Source: Micromonospora lupini
GTDB taxonomy: Bacteria > Actinomycetota > Actinomycetes > Mycobacteriales > Micromonosporaceae
Direction: 5' to 3'
Length of the DNA stretch: 64,000 nt
NCBI RefSeq assembly: GCF_026342015.1
Contig: NZ_JAPENL010000002.1
Coordinates: forward strand, 2,609,001 to 2,673,000
Shown here: positions 1-8,299 of the stretch, piece after piece
Numbering within the stretch: the stretch's first letter is position 1
Layout: every line of letters begins with the position of its first letter
Made by a program: the position numbers and the translations under genes
The notes under the pieces: generated by a model
What the model saw: only the letters and a program-made list of their open reading frames with translations
What the model was told of the DNA's origin: nothing
The model's database searches: none

Positions 1-1
1 G

Positions 2-841
2 TGGGCCTTCACGCCGGAGGGTCGGCCACGGCTGTTCGTCGACGTTGCGGTGACGGGCTGGGCGACAGCTCTCACCCTCGGTCCGCTGCAGATCCTCCTG
101 CTCACCACACTCGCGTACGTGGGCTTCCCGCCGATCGCCCGCGCGCACGCACGGATCTGCCTGGTGGTGCTGTCCGGCTCGACTGACGAACAGCTCGCCG
201 AGAGGGTTGCCGTGTTGACCCGCACCCGCGCGGACGTGCTCGACGCGCACGGCGCGGAGTTGCGCCGGATCGAGCGCGATCTGCACGACGGCACCCAGGC
301 TCGGCTGGTGGCCATCGCGATGCGGCTGGCCGTGGCCCGGCAGGCGTTCGCCGACAACCCGCGGGACGAGCAGTTCGTGGAAGGACTTCTTCGGGACGCA
401 CACGAAGGAACCGAGGAGGCGATGACCGAACTGCGCGAGGTGATCCGGTCCGTCTATCCGCCGATCCTCGCCGACCGGGGCCTGCATGGCGCCCTGACGG
501 CCGTGACCACCGGCTGCGGGGTGCCGACCCGGCTGGACATCGGCGACCTCGAACGGGTGACGCCGGCCGTGGAGGCCGTCGTCTACTTCGCCGTCGCCGA
601 GGCACTCACAAACGTCACCAGACACAGCCGAGCCACAGCGGCCGGCGTACGGGTCAGCCGCACGGGGGACCGCTTGTCGGTGCTGGTCACCGACAACGGC
701 ACCGGCGGCGTCGACGATCGACGGGGCACCGGCATAGCGGGCATCCGTCGCCGGGTGCTGGCGCTGGACGGCACCGTCGAGGTCGACAGCCCGGCCGGCG
801 GGCCGACGGCCCTCACCGTGGAGCTGCCGTGCGGGTCGTGA
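2..841 (+). CDS. Two-component sensor histidine kinase, C-terminal part (5' truncated by window edge)
   Basis: The reading frame is open from base 2, so the gene starts upstream of the window. The visible part has a hydrophobic segment near the edge, then a dimerisation/phosphoacceptor motif of the HisKA_3 type (RIERDLHDGTQARL, with the phosphorylated His in DLHDG), and a C-terminal ATPase domain with N-box (ALTNVTRHS), DNGTGG and a later GTGIAGI glycine motif. This is the NarL/DesK-type kinase architecture, which autophosphorylates and passes phosphate to a NarL-type regulator. Its stop overlaps the start of the downstream response regulator by 13 bases, so the two are translationally coupled and almost surely partners. 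The signal sensed cannot be told because the sensor region is missing. Confidence 0.92.
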   Translation, partial: WAFTPEGRPRLFVDVAVTGWATALTLGPLQILLLTTLAYVGFPPIARAHARICLVVLSGSTDEQLAERVAVLTRTRADVLDAHGAELRRIERDLHDGTQARLVAIAMRLAVARQAFADNPRDEQFVEGLLRDAHEGTEEAMTELREVIRSVYPPILADRGLHGALTAVTTGCGVPTRLDIGDLERVTPAVEAVVYFAVAEALTNVTRHSRATAAGVRVSRTGDRLSVLVTDNGTGGVDDRRGTGIAGIRRRVLALDGTVEVDSPAGGPTALTVELPCGS

Positions 842-1488
842 TCGCCGAAGACAACGTGTTGCTGTCCACCGGACTGGAACTGCTGCTCGGGCGCGCGGGC
901 TTCCAGATCGTCGCCATCGCCGACGACGCGGCGGGTTTCCTCGCGGCCGTGCGGGAGCACCGGCCCGACGTCACCATCGTCGACGTCCGGCTGCCGCCGT
1001 CGTTTCGCGACGAAGGAATCCGCGCTGCCCTGCAGGCCCGGCGGGAGCGCCCCGGCCTGCCGGTCCTGGTGCTGTCGCAGTACGTCGAGCAGCAGTACGC
1101 CGCCGAACTGCTCTCCACCACCGGCGGCGGCGTCGGCTATCTCCTGAAGGACCGGGTCAGCCGGGTGGACGCGTTCGTCGACGCGCTGCGCCGCGTCGCC
1201 GCCGGTGGTACCGCGATGGACCCCGAGGTCATCGCGCAGCTCGTGCAACGCGCGGGCGACCCGATCGCCGCCCTCACTCCCCGGGAACGCGAGGTACTCG
1301 CACTGATGGCACAGGGCCACGACAACGACGCCATCGGTACGCAGTTGGTCATCACCGACAACGCTGTCCACAAGCACATCGGCAACATCTTCGCCAAGCT
1401 CGGCCTCGCCGTGACCGACAGCGGCCATCGCCGCGTCCTCGCCGTCCTTGCCTACCTCAACGCCGCGGGCCGGGCGAGCGGTCGTTGA
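829..1488 (+). CDS. NarL/FixJ-type response regulator
   Basis: 219 residues, the usual length of the NarL family. An N-terminal receiver domain carries the acidic pocket (AEDN) and the phosphoacceptor Asp in VDVRLPP near residue 50, with a Lys in LLKDR near residue 105. A C-terminal LuxR-type helix-turn-helix follows (LTPREREVLALMAQG through HKHIGNIFAKLGL). The GTG start lies inside the kinase gene, giving coupled expression. The convergent neighbour is a MacB-like ABC exporter, a common target of such systems, but that link is inferred from position only. Confidence 0.93.
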   Translation: MRVVIAEDNVLLSTGLELLLGRAGFQIVAIADDAAGFLAAVREHRPDVTIVDVRLPPSFRDEGIRAALQARRERPGLPVLVLSQYVEQQYAAELLSTTGGGVGYLLKDRVSRVDAFVDALRRVAAGGTAMDPEVIAQLVQRAGDPIAALTPREREVLALMAQGHDNDAIGTQLVITDNAVHKHIGNIFAKLGLAVTDSGHRRVLAVLAYLNAAGRASGR

Positions 1489-1502
1489 TCACTCACGACC
1501 GC
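1478..1502. terminator. Hairpin over the stop codons of convergent genes
   Basis: Arms 1478-1485 and 1495-1502 form an 8-bp perfect stem with a 9-base loop that holds both stop codons of the facing genes. There is no T-run, as is usual in high-GC actinobacteria. A bidirectional terminator is the likely role. Confidence 0.45.
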
Positions 1503-4098
1503 CGATCGCGTCGACAGGCGCCTGTCGCAACGCGTACCGGGTGGCCACTCTGATCGCACCCCAGGAGAGCGCGATGGTGAGCGTCACGATCGCGATGAGC
1601 CCGGTGAGGGAGATGCTCGGAACGGGCGACGTCGTCAGTCCGAGGCTGATGCCGACAAGCGGTGGGATCGTTGCCAACGAACCGAACAGCAGCGCCGCGA
1701 AGACCACGATTCTGGCCTCGCCGTTCATCATCGCGCGGAGCTGGTCCCGGCTGGCGCCGATGAGTCGCAGCATCGCGAACTCGCGAACCCGCGCCGTCGT
1801 GGCCATCACGAGGGTGTTCACCACGGCGATGGCGATGTAGCCGAGCAGTACCGTCTGGAACAGCAGGTTCAGCGCCCAGTCACCCGAGCCACCGGGCCCC
1901 GGGGCGGCCAGGAACGTCTGCCGGTCGCCGACCTGGACCGTCGGGTAGCGTGCGACGGCGGCACGCAGCGCGCCGGCGAGCGCCTCCGGGTCGGTCCCGT
2001 CCGCCGATCGGATCAGCACCGCGGCGTCCACCCGCGCGGTGGTGTGGGCGACGACGAGGTCGTTGGGCAGCGCGACATCCCCGAAACCCAGGCCGTTCTC
2101 GTAGATCGCCACCACCCGTGGCTCGACAAGCGTGCCGTCGCCGAGCCGGAGGTCGACAGTTCCGCCGACTCTCGCTCGGACGGTCCGCGCGGCGACTCTG
2201 CTCAGCGCCACCGCCTCGCCACGCAGTTCCGCTATGTCGCCCTGCTCCACCGCGAGATCCATGGTTTCGGAGAGCCGTTCGGGCTCCATGCCCTGGGCGG
2301 CGAAGACCTTGGTCGCGGTGCTGTCCTCGGACGGGAAGGTCAACAGCACCTGCATCCGGGCCACCGGCGTCGCCACGGTGACGCCGGGCACGCCGCGCAC
2401 GGCGTCCACGACTCCGGGGGACACCCCGGCACCGGACGAGGCGGTCAGCACGTGGTCGGCCCGCAGGCCGTCCTCGAGCTGGTGCTGCGCCCCCGCGATC
2501 GCCGTGGAGGCGCCGAACACCTGCACGGCGGCCAGGGTCACGCCCATGGCCAGCGGTATGGTCGCCGAACTGATCCGCTGCGAGTTGGTCCGTGCGTTGG
2601 CCTGGGCGAGGAACCCGCTGGCCGTGGACTGCCTGTTGAGGCGCGAGCCGAACAGCACGATGGCGCCCCGAAGCAGCTGGGGTCCGAGACATCCGAGCGC
2701 CACGACGAACAACAGGACCGCGCTCCCGGCCGTGTCGGCGGCCGAGTCGCCAGGTGCCGCGACATCGCCGAAGGTCAGCAGCAGTCCGAGCGGGACGAGG
2801 AGGACGCCGATGGTCAACCGGACCCAGCCGATCTTCGTGGGCTCGACCGTGGCGTCGCCGAGAGCCTCGACCGGGCTGACCTTGGCCACCCGGCGGGCGA
2901 CCAGCCAGCCGGCAAGCCGGGCGCTTGTCATGCACAACACCAGCGAGGCCAGGACGGGCAGCAACCCCACACGCATCCGGAAGTCCGGGGGCATCGCGCC
3001 CGCGAGGACGAACACGCCGCGCATGACGAATGCGAGCGCCACGCCGGGCACTGCGCCGACCACGGCGCCCGCCGACGCCACGAGTGTCATCTCGGCGCCG
3101 ATCATCCAGTGGATCTGCTGAGGTGTCGCGCCGATGGCACGGAGCAGGGCCAGTTCTCGTCTGCGCTGCCGCACCGACAGGGCGAGGGTGCTCGCCACCA
3201 CGAACACCACGATCAGGACCATGGTGCCGCCGAACGACGCCGCCGTCTCCACCACCAGACTGCGGGCGGCGCCCACGTCCAGGAACTCCACGTCGCCGCG
3301 TCCCGTGCCGGTGTGCGCCAGCACGCCCGGTACGGCGGCCGTGATGCGTGCGGCCAACTGCTCCGGCGTGACGCCGGGCGCGGCGAGCACGCCGACGGCG
3401 TCCACCCGGTCCGGACGGCCGGACAGCCTGGTCGCCTGGTCGTCGGTGACGAACACGGCGGACTGCCGGTCCAACCCGTCCCCCGGCGCGGTGGCGAGGC
3501 CCACCACGCGATAGGACGATGGGATCGAGCCGACCACGAGGCGCACGGTCTCGTCGAGCGACACGCCGCCGCGCGCGGCGAGGTCGGTGTCGAGCACGAC
3601 TTCGTCGGGCGCGGCGGGCGCCCGGCCGTCGCGGACCCGGAACGGCGCGAGCGCCGCGGCGGACCAGCCGTGCCCGAACACCGGGAAGCCGTCCGGGCCG
3701 GGCACCGTGTCGCCGTTCGGGGTCAGCACGCTGACCTCGACGTTGACGTCTGCGATGGCCGACCGGACACCTGGCACCGCGGTGACGGCCGCCACCGTGT
3801 CGGCGGGCAGCGTGACGCGCTCGCTGTAGCGGACCTCGGAGGTCTCGTCCAGCCGGAACGACTGCTGACCGCCGAGAACCACAGCCGTCCCGGAGTAGCG
3901 CTCGGGGGCCACGCCGGTGCCGAGCCCGGACACCAGCAGGGTCCCGCAGGCGGTGATGACCGCCGAGCCCGCGGCGATCGCGACGAAGGAGCCGACGATA
4001 CCGCCCTTGCGGCCCTTGATCGTGCTCCACGCCAGGGACAGATCTCTGCGGTACGGCACCACGAGGCGGACCAGCCGCCGGATGCGGCGGATCACCAC
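1489..4098 (-). CDS. ABC transporter permease with two FtsX-like domains
   Basis: 869 residues, typical of the long actinobacterial MacB/FtsX-type permeases. An N-terminal membrane segment (near residues 35-60) is followed by a large extracytoplasmic domain, then FtsX helices with the signature around VRQRRRELALLRAIGATPQQI. A second extracytoplasmic domain precedes a second FtsX unit (TARVREFAMLRLIGASRDQLRAM), and the protein ends in membrane helices. Such permeases export lipoproteins, peptides or drugs or act as mechanotransmitters. The start overlaps the stop of the upstream ATPase gene by 7 bases, so the two form one transporter operon. The substrate is unknown. Confidence 0.92.
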   Translation of the reverse strand: MVIRRIRRLVRLVVPYRRDLSLAWSTIKGRKGGIVGSFVAIAAGSAVITACGTLLVSGLGTGVAPERYSGTAVVLGGQQSFRLDETSEVRYSERVTLPADTVAAVTAVPGVRSAIADVNVEVSVLTPNGDTVPGPDGFPVFGHGWSAAALAPFRVRDGRAPAAPDEVVLDTDLAARGGVSLDETVRLVVGSIPSSYRVVGLATAPGDGLDRQSAVFVTDDQATRLSGRPDRVDAVGVLAAPGVTPEQLAARITAAVPGVLAHTGTGRGDVEFLDVGAARSLVVETAASFGGTMVLIVVFVVASTLALSVRQRRRELALLRAIGATPQQIHWMIGAEMTLVASAGAVVGAVPGVALAFVMRGVFVLAGAMPPDFRMRVGLLPVLASLVLCMTSARLAGWLVARRVAKVSPVEALGDATVEPTKIGWVRLTIGVLLVPLGLLLTFGDVAAPGDSAADTAGSAVLLFVVALGCLGPQLLRGAIVLFGSRLNRQSTASGFLAQANARTNSQRISSATIPLAMGVTLAAVQVFGASTAIAGAQHQLEDGLRADHVLTASSGAGVSPGVVDAVRGVPGVTVATPVARMQVLLTFPSEDSTATKVFAAQGMEPERLSETMDLAVEQGDIAELRGEAVALSRVAARTVRARVGGTVDLRLGDGTLVEPRVVAIYENGLGFGDVALPNDLVVAHTTARVDAAVLIRSADGTDPEALAGALRAAVARYPTVQVGDRQTFLAAPGPGGSGDWALNLLFQTVLLGYIAIAVVNTLVMATTARVREFAMLRLIGASRDQLRAMMNGEARIVVFAALLFGSLATIPPLVGISLGLTTSPVPSISLTGLIAIVTLTIALSWGAIRVATRYALRQAPVDAIGGRE

Positions 4099-4901
4099 TC
4101 GCCCAGGTGCGTCATACGCGACGCGATCTGCTCCGTGGTGGGTCGGGTCAGCTGGCCCGCGATCCTGCCGTCGGCGAGGAACACGACCGAGTCGGCGAAG
4201 GAGGCGGCAACCGGGTCGTGGGTGACCATGAGCACCGTCTGCCCCATGTCGTCGACGATGTGTCGCAGCAACCTTAGAACCTGCTTGCTGGACCGGGTGT
4301 CCAGCGCACCGGTCGGCTCGTCCGCGACCACCACATCCGGGTGGGTGATCAGCGCGCGGGCCACCGCGACCCGCTGCTGCTGACCGCCGGAAAGCTCGTT
4401 CGGCCGGCGCTTGACCTGCTCGCCGAGGCCGACCGCGGTCAGCACGTCGCGCAGGAACGCCTGATCGGTCTTCCGGTCCGCCAGCCGCAGCGGCAGCGTG
4501 ACGTTCTCCTCGACGGTAAGCGCCCCCAGCAGGTTGTACGCCTGGAAGACGAACCCGACCCGGTCGCGTCGTAGCTCGGTCAACTCGCGCTCCGACCGGC
4601 CGGACAGCTCCGTGTCACCAAGCATCACCCGACCCGACGTCGGCCGGTCCAGGCCTGCCGCACAGTTCAGAAATGTGCTCTTGCCCGACCCGGACGGGCC
4701 CATGACGGCGGTGAAGGTGCCGCGCGCGAATGCGGCTGTCACCGCGTCGAGGGCCCGTACCGCGTTCCTCCCCGACCCGTACTCCTTCGACACCGACTCC
4801 AGGCACACCGCTGCCGGCGCCGCACGGGTCTGCAGGGAGCCGACCGCGGCGGTCTCCGCGGGTGGGACGCGCCGTTCCGACGGCTCCCTGTTTGGTCTCA
4901 T
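4092..4901 (-). CDS. ABC transporter ATP-binding protein (MacB/LolD type)
   Basis: 269 residues. Walker A is GPSGSGKST, the signature is LSGGQQQR, Walker B is VVVADEPTGALD, and the H-loop is MVTHDP. The Q-loop segment VFQAYNLLGALTVEENV is that of the LolD/MacB class. The frame stays open further upstream, but this would run through the divergent oxidoreductase gene. I chose the ATG at 4901, which has a TAGCAT box 8 bases upstream on its strand (4910-4915) and no Shine-Dalgarno. It supplies ATP hydrolysis for the overlapping FtsX-type permease. Confidence 0.92.
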   Translation of the reverse strand: MRPNREPSERRVPPAETAAVGSLQTRAAPAAVCLESVSKEYGSGRNAVRALDAVTAAFARGTFTAVMGPSGSGKSTFLNCAAGLDRPTSGRVMLGDTELSGRSERELTELRRDRVGFVFQAYNLLGALTVEENVTLPLRLADRKTDQAFLRDVLTAVGLGEQVKRRPNELSGGQQQRVAVARALITHPDVVVADEPTGALDTRSSKQVLRLLRHIVDDMGQTVLMVTHDPVAASFADSVVFLADGRIAGQLTRPTTEQIASRMTHLGEW

Positions 4902-5021
4902 GCCGTCCGATGCTAAGAACGGCGGCGGCCCTGGCCGATACCGCACGCCACCGGAAAAGAGGTACAGCTGGCGGTAGTGCCCCGGTGTTCCGCAGCTCTC
5001 GGGCCCTGGTAGGAACGGGGG

Positions 5022-5486
5022 ATGGCACGCAGCATCGCGAAGAACACCCGGGTCGACCGGGACACCCTGCTCGACTTCCTCAGGCCTCGGCACCGGGTCG
5101 TGCTGATGACCACCCGGGCCGACGGCCGCCCGCAGTCCTCCCCGGTCTCCGCCGGCATCGACGGCCAGGGCCGACTCGTCGTGTCCACCTACCCCGAGCG
5201 GGCGAAGGTGACCAACATCCGCCGTGAACCCCGAGTTTCGGCCTGCGTGCTCTCCGACGACTGGAACGGCCCCTGGGTGCAGCTCGACGGCACCGCCGAG
5301 GTGCTGGACCTGCCCGAGGCGCTGGAGCCGTTTGTCGAGTACTTCCGCAGCATCTCCGGCGAGCACCCGGACTGGGACGACTACCGGGCGGCGATGGTGC
5401 GCCAGGGCAAGTCGCTGATCCGGGTCACCATCGACGCCTGGGGCCCCATCGCCACCGGCGGCTTCCCGGCCCGCCTCGCCGACTGA
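5022..5486 (+). CDS. PPOX-class F420-dependent oxidoreductase
   Basis: 154 residues forming one split beta-barrel of the pyridoxamine-5'-phosphate-oxidase-like superfamily. Recognisable elements are LMTTRADGRPQSSPVSAGID near residue 30, YPERAKVTNIRREPRVSACV near residue 60 and GTAEVLD. Family members in actinobacteria bind coenzyme F420 and reduce double bonds or imines. It stands alone and is divergent from the ABC ATPase. The ATG at 5022 follows a G-rich stretch. The physiological substrate cannot be inferred. Confidence 0.88.
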   Translation: MARSIAKNTRVDRDTLLDFLRPRHRVVLMTTRADGRPQSSPVSAGIDGQGRLVVSTYPERAKVTNIRREPRVSACVLSDDWNGPWVQLDGTAEVLDLPEALEPFVEYFRSISGEHPDWDDYRAAMVRQGKSLIRVTIDAWGPIATGGFPARLAD

Positions 5487-5496
5487 CCGCCCCTTC

Positions 5497-6138
5497 TCAG
5501 TACGCGGCCGTGAAGCGGGCGTTGACGTACCGGGGCTGCTCGATCTCGTCCACGATCGCGACCGCCAGGTCCTCGTAGGTGAGCACCGACCGGCCCTGGT
5601 CGTCGGTGACCGGCTCGTCGGTGCCCGTGCGGTAGTGCCCGGTGCGGTCGCCGGGGTGGAACTCCAGCGGCGGCGGCGAGACGTACGTCCAGCTCACACC
5701 GTCGGCGGCGGTGCGGTAGTAGTCGAGCGCGTCGGCCTGGCCCAGTGCCGCGTCCCGGTACTGCTCCGGGAAGTCCGGCTCGTCGAGGATGCGGGTGCCA
5801 CGCGGGGTGAGCAGGGTCGACCCGCCACCCAGGTGGATGATCCGCGGCGCGGCCGGCATCGACCGCAGGGTGGTCACCAGGGTCTCCGCGGCGTCGCGCC
5901 ACAGCCCGCGCTCGCCGCCACCGATCGCCACCACGAGCGCGTCGGCGTCCGGCGCCAGCTCCCGGACACTGCGCTCGCTTGTGGCATCGCCGGTGACAGT
6001 CCGCACCCCGTCCGGCAGGTACGAGGTGGCCTCCGGGCGGCGGACCGCGGCGATCACGCGGTGCCCACGGTCGGCCGCCTCGGCGGTGACCCTCGACCCG
6101 GCGGTGCCGCCCGCCCCAAACACGACGATGGTGCTCAC
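5497..6138 (-). CDS. NAD(P)-binding atypical SDR (NAD(P)H azoreductase/NmrA-like)
   Basis: 213 residues with an N-terminal Rossmann motif (VVFGAGGTAGSRV) and a cofactor-discriminating Arg pair after strand 2 (VRRPEA). It is a short atypical SDR, related to NAD-dependent epimerase/dehydratase-like proteins annotated as NAD(P)H-binding, and lacks an evident YxxxK catalytic pair. The GTG at 6138 is preceded by TAGCCT and a 6-base gap, so the start probably coincides with the transcription start. Its role is unknown; candidates are a quinone/azo reductase or a redox sensor. Confidence 0.85.
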   Translation of the reverse strand: MSTIVVFGAGGTAGSRVTAEAADRGHRVIAAVRRPEATSYLPDGVRTVTGDATSERSVRELAPDADALVVAIGGGERGLWRDAAETLVTTLRSMPAAPRIIHLGGGSTLLTPRGTRILDEPDFPEQYRDAALGQADALDYYRTAADGVSWTYVSPPPLEFHPGDRTGHYRTGTDEPVTDDQGRSVLTYEDLAVAIVDEIEQPRYVNARFTAAY

Positions 6139-6144
6139 CAGCCC

Positions 6145-6150
6145 AGGCTA
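6145..6150 (-). promoter_or_regulatory. -10 box of a probable leaderless promoter
   Basis: TAGCCT on the minus strand, separated by 6 bases from the GTG at 6138. The geometry puts transcription start on the start codon. Confidence 0.5.
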
Positions 6151-6191
6151 GGGACCGGTCCGCCCGCCCGTCGCCGGAACGGCGATCCCGG

Positions 6192-7424
6192 TCACTCGAC
6201 GAGGGCTGCGTAGACGAGCTGGCGCAGCTGGGAACGCAGCGGATAGGTGCTCGACGGCTTGAGCTGCGTGAACAGCAGCGCGGTGATCTCCTCCGCCGGG
6301 TCCACCCAGAACGCCGTGCTGGCGATCCCACCCCAGTAGTACTCGCCGACGCTGCTCGGCACCCGGCTCGGGATCGGGTCCTCGACCACCGCGAAGCCGA
6401 GACCGAAGCCGATCCCGTCGAGGGTGGTCTCGGCGAAGCCGCCGGTGGACAGGGTGCCCAGATCCTGCCCGCCGGGCAGGTGGTTGCGGGTCATGAAACG
6501 CACCGTGCGCGGCCCGAGCAGCCGTACGCCGTCCAGCTCGCCGCCGCGCAGCAGCATGGACGTGAACCGGTGGTAGTCGGCGGCGCTGGAGATCAGGCCA
6601 CCGCCACCGGAGAGCAGGCCGGGCTTGTGGTGTGCGAGCGCGCCGAGCAGGTCGTAGCGGACCGCCCGCCCGCTGCTCGGATCCGGTACGTAGAGCGCGG
6701 CCAGCCGCTCGGCCTCGTCGCCCTCGACCCACCAGCGGGTGTCAGTCATGCCGAGCGGGCCGAAGATCCGGTCGGCGAAGAAGGCGTCCAGGCTCTGCCC
6801 GGAGACCACCTCGACCAGCCGGCCCAGGACGTCTGTGGCGACCGAGTAGCCCCAGGCCGTGCCGGGCTGGAAGAGCAGGGGCAGCTCGCCGAAGGCCGCG
6901 CACGCGCCTGCCAGGTCGACGTCCGCCGGTGGGTACAGGTCGTAGCCGGCCGCCCGGTACAGCCCGTCGACCACCGAGGTCTGCATGAAGCCGTACGTCA
7001 GGCCGGCGGTGTGGGTGAGCAGGTGCCAGACCCGGATCGGCTCGGTCGCCGGCACTGTGTACGGCTTGAGCGCCGAGCCCTTCGAGTAGACCCGCAGGTC
7101 GGCGAACTCGGGCAGCCAGCGGCTGATCTCGTCGGTCAGCTCGAAGCGGCCCTCCTCCCACAGCATCATCGCGGCGACCGAGGTGACCGGCTTGGTCATC
7201 GAGTAGATCCGCCAGAGCGTGTCGGCCTCGACCGGGGCGCCCGACTCGCGGTCGGCCAGGCCGTACGTGGAGGAGTGCGCCACCTCGCCGCCCCGGGTGA
7301 CCACCACCTGCCAGCCGGCCAGCCGGCCGTCGTCGACGTACCTGCCGAAGTGGTCGTCGATCCGCGCCAGCCGCGCCGGGTCGAAGCCGATCTGATCGGG
7401 GTCCATGCTCCGCGCCACACTCAC
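6192..7424 (-). CDS. Serine hydrolase, class C beta-lactamase/esterase family
   Basis: 410 residues from the GTG at 7424; an internal ATG at 7406 (MDPDQIG) would give 404. The SxxK motif is in YSMTKPV, and the tyrosine motif in GYSVATD replaces the usual YxN. The C-terminal part is close to the EstB/AmpC-like esterases and includes LSGGGGLISSAADYHRF. No signal peptide is seen, so a cytoplasmic esterase or peptidase is more likely than a resistance enzyme. TAGGTT lies 7 bases before the GTG, and this is why I prefer that start. The gene is divergent from the pentapeptide repeat gene. Confidence 0.88.
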   Translation of the reverse strand: MSVARSMDPDQIGFDPARLARIDDHFGRYVDDGRLAGWQVVVTRGGEVAHSSTYGLADRESGAPVEADTLWRIYSMTKPVTSVAAMMLWEEGRFELTDEISRWLPEFADLRVYSKGSALKPYTVPATEPIRVWHLLTHTAGLTYGFMQTSVVDGLYRAAGYDLYPPADVDLAGACAAFGELPLLFQPGTAWGYSVATDVLGRLVEVVSGQSLDAFFADRIFGPLGMTDTRWWVEGDEAERLAALYVPDPSSGRAVRYDLLGALAHHKPGLLSGGGGLISSAADYHRFTSMLLRGGELDGVRLLGPRTVRFMTRNHLPGGQDLGTLSTGGFAETTLDGIGFGLGFAVVEDPIPSRVPSSVGEYYWGGIASTAFWVDPAEEITALLFTQLKPSSTYPLRSQLRQLVYAALVE

Positions 7425-7431
7425 GTCGCCG

Positions 7432-7437
7432 AACCTA
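7432..7437 (-). promoter_or_regulatory. -10 box of a probable leaderless promoter
   Basis: TAGGTT on the minus strand, 7 bases before the GTG at 7424. No clear -35 is seen. Confidence 0.45.
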
Positions 7438-7505
7438 CTCGCCGGTACGCCGCCACCGGAAGGGGCCGCCCCACCGGGCCGTCCCGTAGCGTCGGGGGGC
7501 GGCAC

Positions 7506-7511
7506 TAGCCT
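7506..7511 (+). promoter_or_regulatory. -10 box of a probable leaderless promoter
   Basis: TAGCCT with a 6-base gap to the ATG at 7518. No clear -35 is seen and there is no Shine-Dalgarno. Confidence 0.5.
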
Positions 7512-7517
7512 GACCGG

Positions 7518-8111
7518 ATGCCGGAGTTGACCGAGGACACGACGTTCCGCCACGAGGACTGGTACGCCGAGGAGCTGACCGACCGCCAGTTCGTGGCGTG
7601 CGAGTTCTTCGACGTGGACCTGACCGAGGCGGTCACCCGCGGCGCGGTCTTCACCGGCTGCACGTTCGGCAACGTGCAGTTCAACGCTTCCCGGCACCTC
7701 GACTCGGCGTTCACCCGCTGCGTCTTCCGGCGCTGCAACTTCTTCGAGGCCGAGTTCACCGGCTGCAAGCTGGTCGGCAGCACCTTCGTGCAGTGCGAGC
7801 TTCGTCCGTTGCGGGTCGACGGCGGCGACTGGTCGTTCGTCGCGCTGCCCGGCGCGGACCTGCGTGCCGTCTGGCTGAGCGGCGTACGGATGCGCGAGGC
7901 CGACCTGACCGGGGCCAACCTGACCGGCGCCACGGTGACAGGCGTGGACCTCTCCGGCGCGCAGCTGCACAACTGCCGTCTCGGCGGCGCCGACCTGCGG
8001 CGCAGCGACCTCACCGCACTGGATCCGACGTCTGTCGAACGGGCCGGCGCCCTCGTGGACGTGGAGCAGGCGCTCGTCATCGCGCAGGCGCTCGGCTTCC
8101 GGATCGGCTGA
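7518..8111 (+). CDS. Pentapeptide repeat protein
   Basis: 197 residues that fall almost entirely into A(D/N)LXX-type pentapeptides, most clearly near residues 35-85 (FTGCTFGNVQFNAS) and 130-180 (ADLTGANLTGATVTGVDLSGAQL). Such proteins fold into a right-handed quadrilateral beta-helix. Qnr and MfpA members mimic DNA and protect or inhibit gyrase; most others have no known function. Nothing here (no C-terminal dimer module is visible) proves a gyrase link. The transcript is probably leaderless. Confidence 0.85.
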   Translation: MPELTEDTTFRHEDWYAEELTDRQFVACEFFDVDLTEAVTRGAVFTGCTFGNVQFNASRHLDSAFTRCVFRRCNFFEAEFTGCKLVGSTFVQCELRPLRVDGGDWSFVALPGADLRAVWLSGVRMREADLTGANLTGATVTGVDLSGAQLHNCRLGGADLRRSDLTALDPTSVERAGALVDVEQALVIAQALGFRIG

Positions 8112-8299
8112 CGCGGGGTCGCTCCCGGTCGATCGACCGTGGGAACGCCAGCCGTCCCATACCGTCCCGATCCGGACTGGACACGCCAGCCTGTCCCGAT
8201 TTAGCGTGTCGACCACGCCTGTGCAAACGTGAAGCGACCCACTGTGGATGGTCGATCCGTCGCGTGCGGTGGTGGCCGGGCGGCGGACTGGAGGGGTCG

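Noticed and set aside
2..49. GTG at 50 as true start of the histidine kinase
   Set aside because: The frame is open to the window edge and a kinase of this type needs a longer N-terminal sensor, so the gene is taken as cut by the window.
2044..4383. Very long plus-strand ORF opposite the FtsX-type permease
   Set aside because: It is antisense to a clear membrane protein with family motifs; its translation is rich in Arg, His, Gly and Asp with no domain, typical of GC-rich shadow frames.
4902..5366. N-terminal extension of the ABC ATPase up to 5366
   Set aside because: It would overlap the divergent oxidoreductase gene completely and the added sequence has no relation to ABC ATPases.
7518..8111. 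Quinolone-resistance (Qnr) call for the pentapeptide protein
   Set aside because: Only the repeat pattern is visible; no specific loop or C-terminal dimer module of Qnr/MfpA can be recognised.
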